Source: VRUE01 sp963704515 | GTDB taxonomy: Bacteria; Actinomycetota; Thermoleophilia; Solirubrobacterales; 70-9 | Assembly (NCBI GenBank): GCA_963704515.1 | Contig: OY969913.1 | Coordinates: 992,001-1,056,000 of the forward strand | Reading direction: 5' to 3' | DNA length: 64,000 bases | Part shown: in pieces, positions 54,020 through 62,155 of the stretch | Position numbering within the stretch: position 1 is the first letter of the stretch | Layout: each line of letters starts with the position of its first letter | Made by a program: the position numbers and the translations under genes | The notes under the pieces: model-generated | The model's database searches: none | Told to the model about the DNA's origin: nothing | The model's input: only the letters and a program-made list of their open reading frames with translations

Positions 54020-54387
54020 TCCAGCAGGAGTCGAGACTGAAGGTCGCCGACAACTCCGGCGCCCGCGAGATCCTCTGCATCCGCGTCAAGGGCGGGTCGC
54101 ACCGCCGCTACGCCGGCGTCGGCGACGTGATCACGGCGACGGTCAAACAGGCCAGCCCGCAGGGCGGCGTGCGCAAGGGCGAGGTCGTCCAGGCCGTGGT
54201 CGTGCGCACCAAGAAGCAGCTCGGTCGTCCCGACGGCACCTACATCTCCTTCGACGAAAACGCGGCCGTGCTGATCGACCCGGCCAGCAACAACCCGCGC
54301 GGCACCCGCATCTTCGGTCCCGTCGCCCGCGAGCTGCGCGACCGCAACTTCATGAAAATCATCTCGCTCGCGCCGGAGGTGCTCTGA
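54016..54387 (+). CDS. rplN: 50S ribosomal protein L14
   Basis: A 123-residue L14: VIQQESRLKVADNSGAREIL, GDVITATVKQA, FDENAAVLIDPASNNPRGTR. GTG 54016 overlaps the rpsQ stop by 4 bp. Confidence 0.97.
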   Translation: MIQQESRLKVADNSGAREILCIRVKGGSHRRYAGVGDVITATVKQASPQGGVRKGEVVQAVVVRTKKQLGRPDGTYISFDENAAVLIDPASNNPRGTRIFGPVARELRDRNFMKIISLAPEVL

Positions 54388-54722
54388 TGGCGAAGGCGAT
54401 GCGGATCCGCAAAGACGATCAGGTGATGGTGATCTCCGGCAAGGACGCCGGCAAGACCGGCCGCGTGCTCCGCACCGAGCCGCAGAAGAGCCGCGTCTTC
54501 GTCGAGCACCTCAACATGGTCAAGCGGCACGAACGGCCGCGCTCGCAGACCGACCTGAAAAACCCGCAGGCCGGGGGCATCGTCGAGAAGGAGGGGCCGA
54601 TCCACGTCTCCAACGTGATGCTGCTCGACCCCAAAGACAACAAACCCACCCGGGTCGGCGTGCGCCGCGACAAGGGCGGCAAGCGCGAGCGCTACGCGAA
54701 GCGCAGTGGGGGGGCGTTCTGA
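54387..54722 (+). CDS. rplX: 50S ribosomal protein L24
   Basis: A 111-residue L24 with an N-terminal KOW motif (RKDDQVMVISGKDAGKTGRV) and HVSNVMLLDP. It starts one base inside the rplN stop and ends sharing one base with rplE. Confidence 0.97.
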   Translation: MAKAMRIRKDDQVMVISGKDAGKTGRVLRTEPQKSRVFVEHLNMVKRHERPRSQTDLKNPQAGGIVEKEGPIHVSNVMLLDPKDNKPTRVGVRRDKGGKRERYAKRSGGAF

Positions 54723-55537
54723 TGGAGGCGGCCACCGTGCAGTCCCAGGCAGCGCCCCCGCCGCGCCTGCGCGAGCGCTACGAACAGGACGTGGCGCCGG
54801 CGCTGACCCGCAAGTTCGGCTACTCGACGCCGATGCAGGTGCCGCGCCTGGAGAAGATCACGCTCAACATGGGCCTCGGCGAGGCGAAGCAGAACGCGAA
54901 GATGCTGGAAGCCGCGCAGTCCCAGTTGGCGACGATCGCCGGCCAGCAGCCGAACCTGCGCCGCGCCCGCAAGTCGATCGCTTCCTTCAAGGTGCGCGAG
55001 GGGATGCCCGTCGGCCTCTCGGTGACCCTGCGCCGCGCCCGCATGTGGGAGTTCCTCGATCGGCTCTGCTCGATCGCGGTGCCCCGTATCCGCGACTTCC
55101 GCGGCCTCAACCCGCGCTCCTTCGACGGCCGCGGCAACTACTCGATGGGCGTCAAGGAGCAGCTGATCTTCCCTGAAATCGACTACGACTCGATCGACGA
55201 GGTGCGCGGTCTCGACGTGACGATCACCACCTCGGCGCCGACCGACGAGGAGGCCTTCGAGCTGCTGCTCGGGCTCGGCATGCCCTTCGCCAAAGAGGGC
55301 CGCCCCGGCAAACCGGACGCCGACGCCGAGGCCGAGGCGGCCGCCGAGGAGGAGAAGCGCAAGGAGGAGGCGCGCCAGCGGGCCGAGGCCGAGCAGGCGG
55401 CGCTGGAGCAGCTGAAGGAGGAGAACCCCGAGGCCTATGAGAAGCCCGAGGCGCCCGCGGAGGGCGAGGAAGGCGAGGGCGAGAGCGACCAGGAGGCCGA
55501 GAGCGCGTCCGGCGAGGAGAATCAGGAGAATGGCTAA
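54722..55537 (+). CDS. rplE: 50S ribosomal protein L5 with acidic C-terminal tail
   Basis: A 271-residue protein. Residues 1-185 are L5, which binds 5S rRNA (LEKITLNMGLGEAKQN, RGLNPRSFDGRGNYSMGVKE). From about residue 190 an 80-residue tail rich in Glu, Ala and Gln follows, probably helical or disordered and strongly acidic. L5 is normally about 180 residues. Overlaps rpsN by 8 bp. Confidence 0.96.
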   Translation: MEAATVQSQAAPPPRLRERYEQDVAPALTRKFGYSTPMQVPRLEKITLNMGLGEAKQNAKMLEAAQSQLATIAGQQPNLRRARKSIASFKVREGMPVGLSVTLRRARMWEFLDRLCSIAVPRIRDFRGLNPRSFDGRGNYSMGVKEQLIFPEIDYDSIDEVRGLDVTITTSAPTDEEAFELLLGLGMPFAKEGRPGKPDADAEAEAAAEEEKRKEEARQRAEAEQAALEQLKEENPEAYEKPEAPAEGEEGEGESDQEAESASGEENQENG

Positions 55538-55715
55538 GACTTCGCTGAAGGTGAAGCAGGGCCGCAAGGCCAAGTTCAAGACCCGCGAGTACAACCGCTG
55601 CCGCCGCTGTGGTCGGCCGCGGGCCTACTACCGCAAGTTCGGCCTCTGCAGGATCTGCCTGCGCGAGGCGGCCCACGAGGGGTACATCCCCGGCATGACC
55701 AAGTCCAGCTGGTAA
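55530..55715 (+). CDS. rpsN: 30S ribosomal protein S14, zinc type
   Basis: A 61-residue type Z S14 with two CxxC pairs (CRRCGRP and CRICLRE). It starts 8 bp inside rplE. Normal length for the short form. Confidence 0.96.
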   Translation: MAKTSLKVKQGRKAKFKTREYNRCRRCGRPRAYYRKFGLCRICLREAAHEGYIPGMTKSSW

Positions 55716-55743
55716 CCGAGACACGACCCGAAGAACGAAGACG

Positions 55744-56139
55744 ATGCTCACCGACCCCATAGCCGATTACCTGACCCGGATCCGCAACGCGCTCGGCTCC
55801 GGCCACGACGAGGTGGATATCCCCGCCTCGCGCCTGAAGCTGGAGATGTCGCGCATCCTCAAAGAGCAGGGCTACATCCTCGATTTCGCGAAGCGGCCGG
55901 CAACCGTCGGCGAGGCGATCCGCATTCACCTCAAGTACACGGAAGACCGCCGCCCGGTGATCGCTGGGCTGGAGCGCATCTCCCGTCCCGGACGCCGCCG
56001 CTACGTCGACCACACCGAAGTGCCGCGCGTCTACGGCGGCACCGGAACCGCGATCGTCAGCACCTCGGTCGGCGTGATGACCGGCCACGAAGCGAAGCAG
56101 AAGGGCGTTGGCGGCGAGGTCGTCGCCTACGTCTGGTGA
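55744..56139 (+). CDS. rpsH: 30S ribosomal protein S8
   Basis: A 131-residue S8 that binds 16S helix 21 (DPIADYLTRIRNALGSGHDE, C-terminal GTGTAIVSTSVGVMTGHEAK). In E. coli S8 also regulates the spc operon. Confidence 0.97.
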   Translation: MLTDPIADYLTRIRNALGSGHDEVDIPASRLKLEMSRILKEQGYILDFAKRPATVGEAIRIHLKYTEDRRPVIAGLERISRPGRRRYVDHTEVPRVYGGTGTAIVSTSVGVMTGHEAKQKGVGGEVVAYVW

Positions 56140-56145
56140 CCTGTG

Positions 56146-56679
56146 ATGAGCCGGATCGGACGAAAGCCAATCTCAGTGCCTGACGCCGTCAGCGTCGAGG
56201 TCGCGCCCGGCCGGGTCGCGGTCAAGGGCCCCAAGGGCGAGTTGACCCAGGCGCTCTCGACCGATATGACGGTCGAGCAGTCCGACGGCGTGCTCACCGT
56301 CGCCCGCCCCACCGACCGCGGCGAGCACCGCGCCCTGCACGGGCTGACCAGGAGCCTGATCGCCAACATGGTCGAGGGCGTCACCGACGGCTTCGAGAAG
56401 CGCCTCGAGATCCAGGGCGTCGGCTACCGCGCCCAGCTCAAGGGCAAGAATCTGGAGCTGGCGCTCGGATACTCGCACCCGGTCGCGATCGAGGCGCCGG
56501 AGGGCATCGAGTTCGAGGTGCCGCAGCAGACCGAGATCATCGTCCGCGGCATCGACAAGCAGCTGGTCGGCCAGGTCGCCGCCGACATCCGCAAGCGCCG
56601 CCCGCCCGAGCCCTACAAGGGCAAGGGAATCCGCTACCGCGGCGAGCACGTCGCGCGCAAGGTCGGGAAGCGGGCATGA
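56146..56679 (+). CDS. rplF: 50S ribosomal protein L6
   Basis: A 177-residue L6 with two similar domains, RIGRKPISVPDAVSV and the C-terminal GVDKQLVGQVAADIRKRR-like segment ending KGKGIRYRGEHVARKVG. ATG 56146 is preferred to a GTG one codon earlier. It overlaps rplR by 4 bp. Confidence 0.97.
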   Translation: MSRIGRKPISVPDAVSVEVAPGRVAVKGPKGELTQALSTDMTVEQSDGVLTVARPTDRGEHRALHGLTRSLIANMVEGVTDGFEKRLEIQGVGYRAQLKGKNLELALGYSHPVAIEAPEGIEFEVPQQTEIIVRGIDKQLVGQVAADIRKRRPPEPYKGKGIRYRGEHVARKVGKRA

Positions 56680-57029
56680 CGGTCGTCACCAAGCGCCAGC
56701 ACCGCCTGCGCCGTCGCCGCCGTGTGCGCGCCCGGATCACGGGTACGGCGGAGCGGCCGCGCCTCTCCGTCTACCGCTCCAACCGCGGCGTCTTCGCCCA
56801 GCTGATCGACGATCGCAAGGGCCACACGGTGGCCGCGGTCAACTGGATCGAGCCGGAGCTGCGCAAGCTCTCCGCCTGCGAGCAGGCGAAGCGGGCCGGC
56901 GAGCTGCTGGCCGAGCGTGCCAAGGCGGCCGGGGTCGAGTCCTGCGTCTTCGACCGCGGCGGCTACCGGTACCACGGTCGGGTCAAGGCTCTGGCCGAAG
57001 GAGCGCGAGAGGGGGGACTGGTCTTCTAG
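56676..57029 (+). CDS. rplR: 50S ribosomal protein L18
   Basis: A 117-residue L18 binding 5S rRNA (RLSVYRSNRGVFAQLIDDRK, FDRGGYRYHGRVKALAEGAR). ATGA overlap with rplF. Confidence 0.97.
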   Translation: MTVVTKRQHRLRRRRRVRARITGTAERPRLSVYRSNRGVFAQLIDDRKGHTVAAVNWIEPELRKLSACEQAKRAGELLAERAKAAGVESCVFDRGGYRYHGRVKALAEGAREGGLVF

Positions 57030-57057
57030 CGCCTTCCGCTACCTTGGACCGCTGCCT

Positions 57058-57765
57058 ATGAAGGGAATGGACGCAAGCAACGTGGAGACGGTGAGCCCGC
57101 GCGGGCTCGACCTGCAGGAGCGCGTGATCGAGATCAACCGCGTCGCCAAGGTGGTCAAGGGCGGCCGGCGCTTCTCCTTCACCGCCCTGGTCGCCGTCGG
57201 CGACGAAGAGGGAGTCGTCGGGATCGGCTACGGCAAGGCCCGCGAGGTCCCGCTGGCGATCCAGAAGGGCGTCGAGAACGCCCGCAAGAACTTGATCCGC
57301 ATCCCCAAATACGGCCAGACGATCACCCACAAGATCATCGGCCGCTACGGCGCCGGGCACGTCGTCCTGCGTCCGGCCAGCCCCGGTACCGGCGTGATCG
57401 CCGGTGGCGGCGTGCGGGCGGTGCTCGAGCTTGGCGGCGTCAAGGACGTGCTCACCAAGAGCATCGGAACGCAGAACCCGATCAACCTGGTCAAGGCGAC
57501 GATGGACGGGCTCATTCGTCTTCGTAGGCCTGAGGAGGTTGCAGAGCTGCGTGGGCTCACGGTGGCGCAGGTGCTGGGCGTGGAGAAGAGCAACGGGGCG
57601 GTCGAGACCTTGACTGACGAGGGACCGACCGATTCAGCCGCGGGTCCTGTCGCGGACGAGGGGCCTTCGTCCTCGCAAGCTGCGGGCGAAGACCCCTCAT
57701 CCACGCCACCCGCGGGAGAGGCGTCGGAGTCCACGGCTTCCGGTCACGAGGGTGATGCTTCGTGA
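57058..57765 (+). CDS. rpsE: 30S ribosomal protein S5 with repeat-bearing C-terminal tail
   Basis: A 235-residue S5. Residues about 18-180 are the two-domain protein (VVKGGRRFSFTALVAVGDEE, VIAGGGVRAVLELGGVKDVL) involved in accuracy and helicase function. The final about 50 residues are Ser/Glu/Ala/Pro-rich; residues 194-218 are encoded by the 75-bp repeat shared with rpsQ. ATG 57058 is used; a second ATG three codons later is possible. TACCTT 12 nt upstream may be an internal promoter. Confidence 0.95.
   Translation: MKGMDASNVETVSPRGLDLQERVIEINRVAKVVKGGRRFSFTALVAVGDEEGVVGIGYGKAREVPLAIQKGVENARKNLIRIPKYGQTITHKIIGRYGAGHVVLRPASPGTGVIAGGGVRAVLELGGVKDVLTKSIGTQNPINLVKATMDGLIRLRRPEEVAELRGLTVAQVLGVEKSNGAVETLTDEGPTDSAAGPVADEGPSSSQAAGEDPSSTPPAGEASESTASGHEGDAS
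57637..57711 (+). repeat. In-frame palindromic repeat, copy Y (in rpsE)
   Basis: 75 bp matching copy X at 66 positions, read as AAGPVADEGPSSSQAAGEDP. Its hairpin has 15 paired positions (57658-57672 with 57684-57698; 13 Watson-Crick, one G-T, one mismatch) and the same 11-nt loop. Confidence 0.85.
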
Positions 57766-57929
57766 CTATCAAGCAGATTCGTAGCGCCAACGGCAGCAAT
57801 CCGAGCCAGAAAGCGACGCTTGAGGCGCTTGGGCTGGGGCGGATCGGGAAGGCTGTGGAGCGGAAGGACAGTCCTCAGTTGAAAGGGCAGCTTGCGGTTG
57901 TCTCTCACTTGGTTGAGGTGAGCTCCTGA
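57762..57929 (+). CDS. rpmD: 50S ribosomal protein L30
   Basis: This 55-residue ORF is L30 (IKQIRSANGSNPSQKATLEA, LGLGRIGKAVERKDSPQLKG). GTG 57762 overlaps the rpsE TGA; its TGA overlaps the rplO ATG. Confidence 0.93.
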   Translation: MTIKQIRSANGSNPSQKATLEALGLGRIGKAVERKDSPQLKGQLAVVSHLVEVSS

Positions 57930-58426
57930 TGGCTGACAAAGAGCGTTCTGAGGAGATTGGACTTCATAACCTGCGGCCTAAGCCGAGCTCGCGCAAGGCG
58001 CGCAAGCGGCTGGGTCGGGGCGAGGGCTCGGGCCTTGGGAAGACCTCCGGGCGTGGCCACAAGGGCGCCGGGTCCCGTTCCGGGAGCAAACGGAAGGCCA
58101 ACTACGAGGGCGGGCAGAACCCGATTCACATGCGGATGCGAAAGCTCCGTGGGCCGCACAAAAAGCAGTCGATGCCGTTCGAGAACTTCAGGACCAAGTC
58201 GCAGCCCGTCAACCTTGCCGACCTGGAGGAGCGCTTCGAGGAGGGCTCCGAGGTGACGCCGGCGACGCTCAAGGAGAAGGGTCTGGCCAAGCGCTCCGAC
58301 CCGGTGAAGATCCTCGCCCGCGGCGAGATCTCGAAGAAGTTGACGGTCAAAGCGCACGCCTTCAGCGCCGCCGCCAAGGAGCGGATAGAAGCGGCGGGCG
58401 GTTCCTGCCACACTCTGGAGCCGTAA
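57929..58426 (+). CDS. rplO: 50S ribosomal protein L15
   Basis: A 165-residue L15: LHNLRPKPSSRKARKRLGRG, GSGLGKTSGRGHKGAGSRSG, then the C-terminal globular domain. Last base shared with secY. Confidence 0.97.
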   Translation: MADKERSEEIGLHNLRPKPSSRKARKRLGRGEGSGLGKTSGRGHKGAGSRSGSKRKANYEGGQNPIHMRMRKLRGPHKKQSMPFENFRTKSQPVNLADLEERFEEGSEVTPATLKEKGLAKRSDPVKILARGEISKKLTVKAHAFSAAAKERIEAAGGSCHTLEP

Positions 58427-59697
58427 TGCTCCGGACTATTGCGAACGCCTTCAGCGTCGCCGACATTCGCAAGAAGCTCGCCTTCACCGCGGCGATGCTG
58501 CTGCTGTACCGGCTCGGCGCCTATATCCCGGCGCCCGGCGTCGACATCAACGCGGTCAAGGAACTGCAGGAAAACTTCGCCGGCGGCGGCATCCTCAACT
58601 TCCTCAACACCTTCTCCGGCGGCAGCCTCTCGCGCCTCTCGCTCTTCGCGCTGGGGATCATGCCCTACATCACCGCCTCGATCATCCTGCAGCTGCTGAC
58701 CGTCGTCGTTCCCTCGCTGGAGAAGTTGCAGAAAGAGGGCGAGGTCGGCCAGCAGAAGATCACCCAGTACACGCGCTACCTGACCGTCGGCCTGGCCTTC
58801 GCCCAGTCCTTCGGCTACGTCTTCCTCTTCAAATCCTTCGGCTCGGCCGGGGGCAACAACTTCCTCGGCAACCTCGGCGGCGCCAAGGTGCTCTTGATCG
58901 TGATCTCGCTGACGGCGGGCTGCACGTTGCTGATGTGGTTCGGCGAGCTGATCACCCAGCGCGGCGTCGGTAACGGGATCTCGCTGATGATCTTCGCCTC
59001 GATCGTCTCCGGCCTGCCGCACGGACTGGAAGCCTGGTGGACCAATCCTGACCAGGTCTTCGTCGTGATGATGCCCTTCATCGCGCTCGCGGTGATCGTC
59101 GCGATCGTCTTCGTCCAGGAGGGCCAGCGGCGCATCCCGGTCCAGTACGCGAAACGGGTCGTCGGCCGCAAAATGACCTCAGGAGGCTCGACCTACCTGC
59201 CGCTGCGGGTCAACATGGCGGGCGTCATCCCGGTGATCTTCGCCGCCTCGATCATGGCCTTCCCGGCGACGATCGGCCAGCTGCTGAATACCGAAGCGGC
59301 ACTCGAATTCTCTTCCTTCTTCAGCCCCAGCAGCTGGGCCTACGTCGTCGGCGAGGTCTTCTTCATCGTGATCTTCACCTACTTCTACACGGCGGTCACC
59401 TTCAACCCGGTCGACCAGGCCGACAACCTGAAGAAGTACGGCGGCTTCATCCCCGGCGTGCGTCCCGGCCGACCGACCGCCGAGTACCTCGACCGCATCC
59501 TCTCGCGGCTGACCTTCCCGGGCGCCCTGTACCTGGGCGCGGTGGCGGCGCTGCCGACGATCCTGATCAGCCAGACCTCAGCAAACTTCTTCTTCGGCGG
59601 CACCTCGATCCTGATCGTGATCGGCGTCGCCCTGGAAACCGTGAAGCAATTGGAGGCGCAGCTGATGATGAGGAATTACGAGGGCTTCCTGAAATAG
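58426..59697 (+). CDS. secY: Preprotein translocase subunit SecY
   Basis: A 423-residue channel subunit with ten predicted spans. It shows LGIMPYITASIILQLL (plug and gate region), GEVGQQKITQYTRYLTVGLA, GNGISLMIFASIVSGLP and the cytoplasmic loop EGQRRIPVQYAKR that contacts the ribosome and SecA. Starts on the last base of rplO. Confidence 0.97.
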   Translation: MLRTIANAFSVADIRKKLAFTAAMLLLYRLGAYIPAPGVDINAVKELQENFAGGGILNFLNTFSGGSLSRLSLFALGIMPYITASIILQLLTVVVPSLEKLQKEGEVGQQKITQYTRYLTVGLAFAQSFGYVFLFKSFGSAGGNNFLGNLGGAKVLLIVISLTAGCTLLMWFGELITQRGVGNGISLMIFASIVSGLPHGLEAWWTNPDQVFVVMMPFIALAVIVAIVFVQEGQRRIPVQYAKRVVGRKMTSGGSTYLPLRVNMAGVIPVIFAASIMAFPATIGQLLNTEAALEFSSFFSPSSWAYVVGEVFFIVIFTYFYTAVTFNPVDQADNLKKYGGFIPGVRPGRPTAEYLDRILSRLTFPGALYLGAVAALPTILISQTSANFFFGGTSILIVIGVALETVKQLEAQLMMRNYEGFLK

Positions 59698-59698
59698 A

Positions 59699-59726
59699 TT
59701 GAGGACGCTGCAAACCGGCGTATATC
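59699..59726 (+). promoter_or_regulatory. Candidate promoter for adk-map
   Basis: TTGAGG (59699-59704), a 16-bp spacer and TATATC (59721-59726), just after the secY stop. It would give a leader of about 110 nt before adk. Confidence 0.35.
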
Positions 59727-59840
59727 GGGGTCTTCGGCCGGCCTCCTCGGGTCACGCACCAGAGCGCGCTCCCCTCGTCGGCCTCCCTGCATCCCCCGAT
59801 CTACTTGGTTTTCGCGCCCTCAATTCAATTTCAAAGACTT

Positions 59841-60521
59841 ATGACTGAGCTGAATCTCGTACTTCTAGGACCTCCCGGGTCCGGCAAGGGCACCCAGGGG
59901 GAGCGGCTGCGGGACGAGCTGGAGCTGCCCTACTGGGCGACCGGGGACATTCTGCGCGCGGCGGTGCGCGAGGGGACCGATCTGGGGCGCAGCGCCAAGG
60001 AGTACATGGACCGGGGCGATCTGGTGCCGGACGAGGTGATCGTCGGCGTGATCGGCGAGCGGATCGACTCCGATGAGGCCGCCGACGGCTTCATCCTCGA
60101 CGGGTTCCCCCGCACCGAGCCGCAGGCAGAGGCTCTGGCCGCCAAGATGGACGAGCTGGGCAGGAATCTGACCGGGGTGCTGCTGATCGACGTCGGTGAC
60201 GAGGAGGTCGTGCGGCGCCTGGGTGGCCGGCGCACCTGCGTCGAGAACGGGCACGTCTTCCACGTCGAGTTCAATCCGCCCGAGCAGGAGGGGGTCTGCG
60301 ACATCGACGGCAGCGAGCTGATCGTTCGCGACGACGACAAGCCGGAGGTGATCCGCCACCGGCTCGAGCAGTACCACGCGAAGACGGCGCCGCTCGTCGA
60401 CTACTACGACCACAAGAGCCTCCTGCGCAGGATCGAGGGAGCGGCGCCGCCCGAGGCGGTTGCCGATTCAATCCGGCGCACGCTGGCAACGCTCCGCCTC
60501 GAAGCCGACGAGGCGATCTAG
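59841..60521 (+). CDS. adk: Adenylate kinase
   Basis: A 226-residue enzyme interconverting ATP, AMP and ADP. It has the P-loop GPPGSGKGTQ near the start and the AMP-binding GFILDGFPRTEPQAEAL segment. The LID reads RTCVENGHVFH ... GVCDID, a zinc-LID layout in which the second and fourth ligand positions are Asn and Asp, so metal binding is uncertain. ATG 59841 is used; an in-frame TTG 36 nt upstream adds a non-family N-terminus. Confidence 0.95.
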   Translation: MTELNLVLLGPPGSGKGTQGERLRDELELPYWATGDILRAAVREGTDLGRSAKEYMDRGDLVPDEVIVGVIGERIDSDEAADGFILDGFPRTEPQAEALAAKMDELGRNLTGVLLIDVGDEEVVRRLGGRRTCVENGHVFHVEFNPPEQEGVCDIDGSELIVRDDDKPEVIRHRLEQYHAKTAPLVDYYDHKSLLRRIEGAAPPEAVADSIRRTLATLRLEADEAI

Positions 60522-60549
60522 GGCCGCTCAAGGCGCGCCCGCAGGGCAC

Positions 60550-60555
60550 TAGCGT
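60550..60555 (+). promoter_or_regulatory. -10 box of a predicted leaderless promoter (map)
   Basis: TAGCGT followed by 7 nt and ATG 60563. Confidence 0.4.
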
Positions 60556-60562
60556 GTATCGC

Positions 60563-61321
60563 ATGATCGTCAGGAAGACCCCCGAGCAGCTCGAGAAGAT
60601 GGCCGCGGCCGGCGCGATCCTGGTCCGCTGCCTGCACATGCTCGAGGCCAAGGCGCGGCCGGGGGTGACGACCAAAGAGCTCGACCTGGCGGCGGAGAAG
60701 CTGATCCGCTCACAGGGGGCCGAGCCGGCCTTCAAGGGCTACCGCGGCTTCCCGGCCTCGATCTGCTCCTCGCCCAACTCGATGGTGGTGCACGGCATCC
60801 CCGGGAATTACGAATTGAAGCGCGGTGACGTGCTCTCGGTCGACGTCGGCGTGATCAAGGACGGCTGGGTCGCCGATGCGGCGATCACCGTGCCGATCGG
60901 CCCGATCGACCCCGAGGCCCGCAAGCTGCTCGACGTGACGAAGAGCGCGCTCTTCGCCGGGGTCGAGGAGATGCGGCCCGGCAACCGGCTCGGCGACGTC
61001 TCCGCGGCGATCCAGCGGACGGTGGAGATCGAGGGCCTCTCGATCATCCGCACCCTGGTCGGCCACGGGATCGGTCGCGAAATGCACGAAGACCCGCAGG
61101 TGCCCAACTTCGGCACGCCCGGCAAGGGTTCGCTGCTCGAGGAGGGCACGGTGCTGGCGATCGAGCCGATGGTCAACGCCGGCGGCCCCCTGGTCCGCAT
61201 GGGCGACGACGGCTGGGCCGTCTACTCCGACGACGGCTCCCTGGCAGCCCACTTCGAGTTCACCGTCGCCGTGACGGCCGACGGCCCAAGAATCCTCACC
61301 CCCTGGCACGAAGAGTCCTAG
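60563..61321 (+). CDS. map: Methionine aminopeptidase type I
   Basis: A 252-residue enzyme removing N-terminal Met. Metal ligands are visible: the Asp pair in SVDVGVIKDGWVADAAIT, His in GHGIGREMHEDP, Glu in IEPMV and Glu in HFEFTVAVT. No N-terminal zinc or SH3 extension. ATG 60563 chosen over GTG 60554 because of the -10 box spacing and the family start (IVRKTPEQLEKM). Confidence 0.96.
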   Translation: MIVRKTPEQLEKMAAAGAILVRCLHMLEAKARPGVTTKELDLAAEKLIRSQGAEPAFKGYRGFPASICSSPNSMVVHGIPGNYELKRGDVLSVDVGVIKDGWVADAAITVPIGPIDPEARKLLDVTKSALFAGVEEMRPGNRLGDVSAAIQRTVEIEGLSIIRTLVGHGIGREMHEDPQVPNFGTPGKGSLLEEGTVLAIEPMVNAGGPLVRMGDDGWAVYSDDGSLAAHFEFTVAVTADGPRILTPWHEES

Positions 61322-61331
61322 GGACGAGATT

Positions 61332-61520
61332 GGTGGGAAGGCCGCCAACTCAACACGCCCCGAGGCCTCTTCGAGCTAGGGAACGAGACGCTCCGGTCGT
61401 CCGCCCCGGCTCCGCTGGAGCTTGGTTGTTCCAGCGGGGTCTTCAGCTTCAGCGGACTTGCTGGTCCCACCGGTAGCTTCACTCGACGTGCTTCGGGACG
61501 TGTGGAGAGGACCTCCCACC
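61332..61520. other. Strongly self-complementary region in place of infA
   Basis: Between map and rpmJ (61322-61645, 324 bp) no credible gene is found. Nested helices bring 61332-61520 into a long rod: GGTGGGA/TCCCACC (outermost), ACACG/CGTGT, CCCGA/TCGGG, GCTA/TAGC, CCGGT/ACCGG, GTCCGC/GCGGAC and CCGCTGGA/TCCAGCGG (61412-61437). The strand of any RNA is unknown. It could be a leader, a small RNA or remnant mobile DNA. Confidence 0.45.
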
Positions 61521-61548
61521 CCAAGGCGCCCCGAAACACGCCCCCTGC

Positions 61549-61554
61549 TATCTT
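61549..61554 (+). promoter_or_regulatory. Candidate -10 box for the rpmJ-rpsM-rpsK-rpsD-rpoA operon
   Basis: TATCTT, with a poor -35 region, about 90 nt before rpmJ. The leader would begin with the hairpin CGGCCC-ATT-GGGCCG (61562-61576). Confidence 0.35.
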
Positions 61555-61645
61555 TCTCGGTCGGCCCATTGGGCCGGATGTATGTGCCTGCCGTCCGATT
61601 CCTGGGGCGCGCAGGAGTCCTGTAGTCGATACGAAGACCGGAGCG

Positions 61646-61759
61646 ATGAAGGTCAGAGCTTCCGTAAAGCCGATGTGCGAAAAGTGCAAGATCATCCGCC
61701 GCAACGGCGCGGTCTTGGTGATCTGCGAGAACCCCCGACACAAGCAGCGGCAGGGGTAG
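61646..61759 (+). CDS. rpmJ: 50S ribosomal protein L36
   Basis: A 37-residue L36 (MKVRASVKPMCEKCKIIRRN). The zinc ligands CEKC, Cys27 and His32 of the C+ form are present. The start ATG 61646 gives the exact family length; the open frame upstream is not used. Usually infA precedes it, but not here. Confidence 0.96.
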   Translation: MKVRASVKPMCEKCKIIRRNGAVLVICENPRHKQRQG

Positions 61760-61761
61760 GC

Positions 61762-62145
61762 GTGGCACGGATCTCAGGCGTCAACCTCCCGGTCGGCAAG
61801 CGCGCCGAAATCGGGTTGACCTACATCTTCGGCATCGGCCGCTCGACCGCGCAGAAAGTGCTCGAGGAGGCCAAGGTCGACCCGAACACGCTGGTCAAGG
61901 ACCTGACCGAGGACGAGGTGATTCGCCTGCGCGACGCCGTCGACCAGCGCGAGGTCGAGGGCGACCTGCGTCGTGAGCGCTCCCAGGACGTCAAACGACT
62001 GATGGAGATCGGCTCCTACCGCGGCCTGCGCCACCGCCGCGGCCTTCCGGTCCGCGGCCAGCGCACCAAGACCAACGCCCGTGGCCGCAAGGGCCCGCGC
62101 CGGATGAGCGTCGCCGGCAAGCGCAAGGCGCCGGGGCCCAGGTAG
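61762..62145 (+). CDS. rpsM: 30S ribosomal protein S13
   Basis: A 127-residue S13 (ARISGVNLPVGKRAEIGLTY, FGIGRSTAQKVLEE, YRGLRHRRGLPVRGQRTKTN). GTG 61762 lies 2 nt after the rpmJ stop. Confidence 0.97.
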   Translation: MARISGVNLPVGKRAEIGLTYIFGIGRSTAQKVLEEAKVDPNTLVKDLTEDEVIRLRDAVDQREVEGDLRRERSQDVKRLMEIGSYRGLRHRRGLPVRGQRTKTNARGRKGPRRMSVAGKRKAPGPR

Positions 62146-62155
62146 AGAGAGAAAC

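Noticed and set aside
61399..61475. Possible third copy of the rpsQ/rpsE repeat (GCAAG...GAAGACCCC on the minus strand)
   Set aside because: Only short patches match and alignment needs gaps; not enough to call homology.
61332..61520. 6S RNA gene
   Set aside because: The rod shape is similar, but I see no conserved central bubble sequence or promoter placement to support it.
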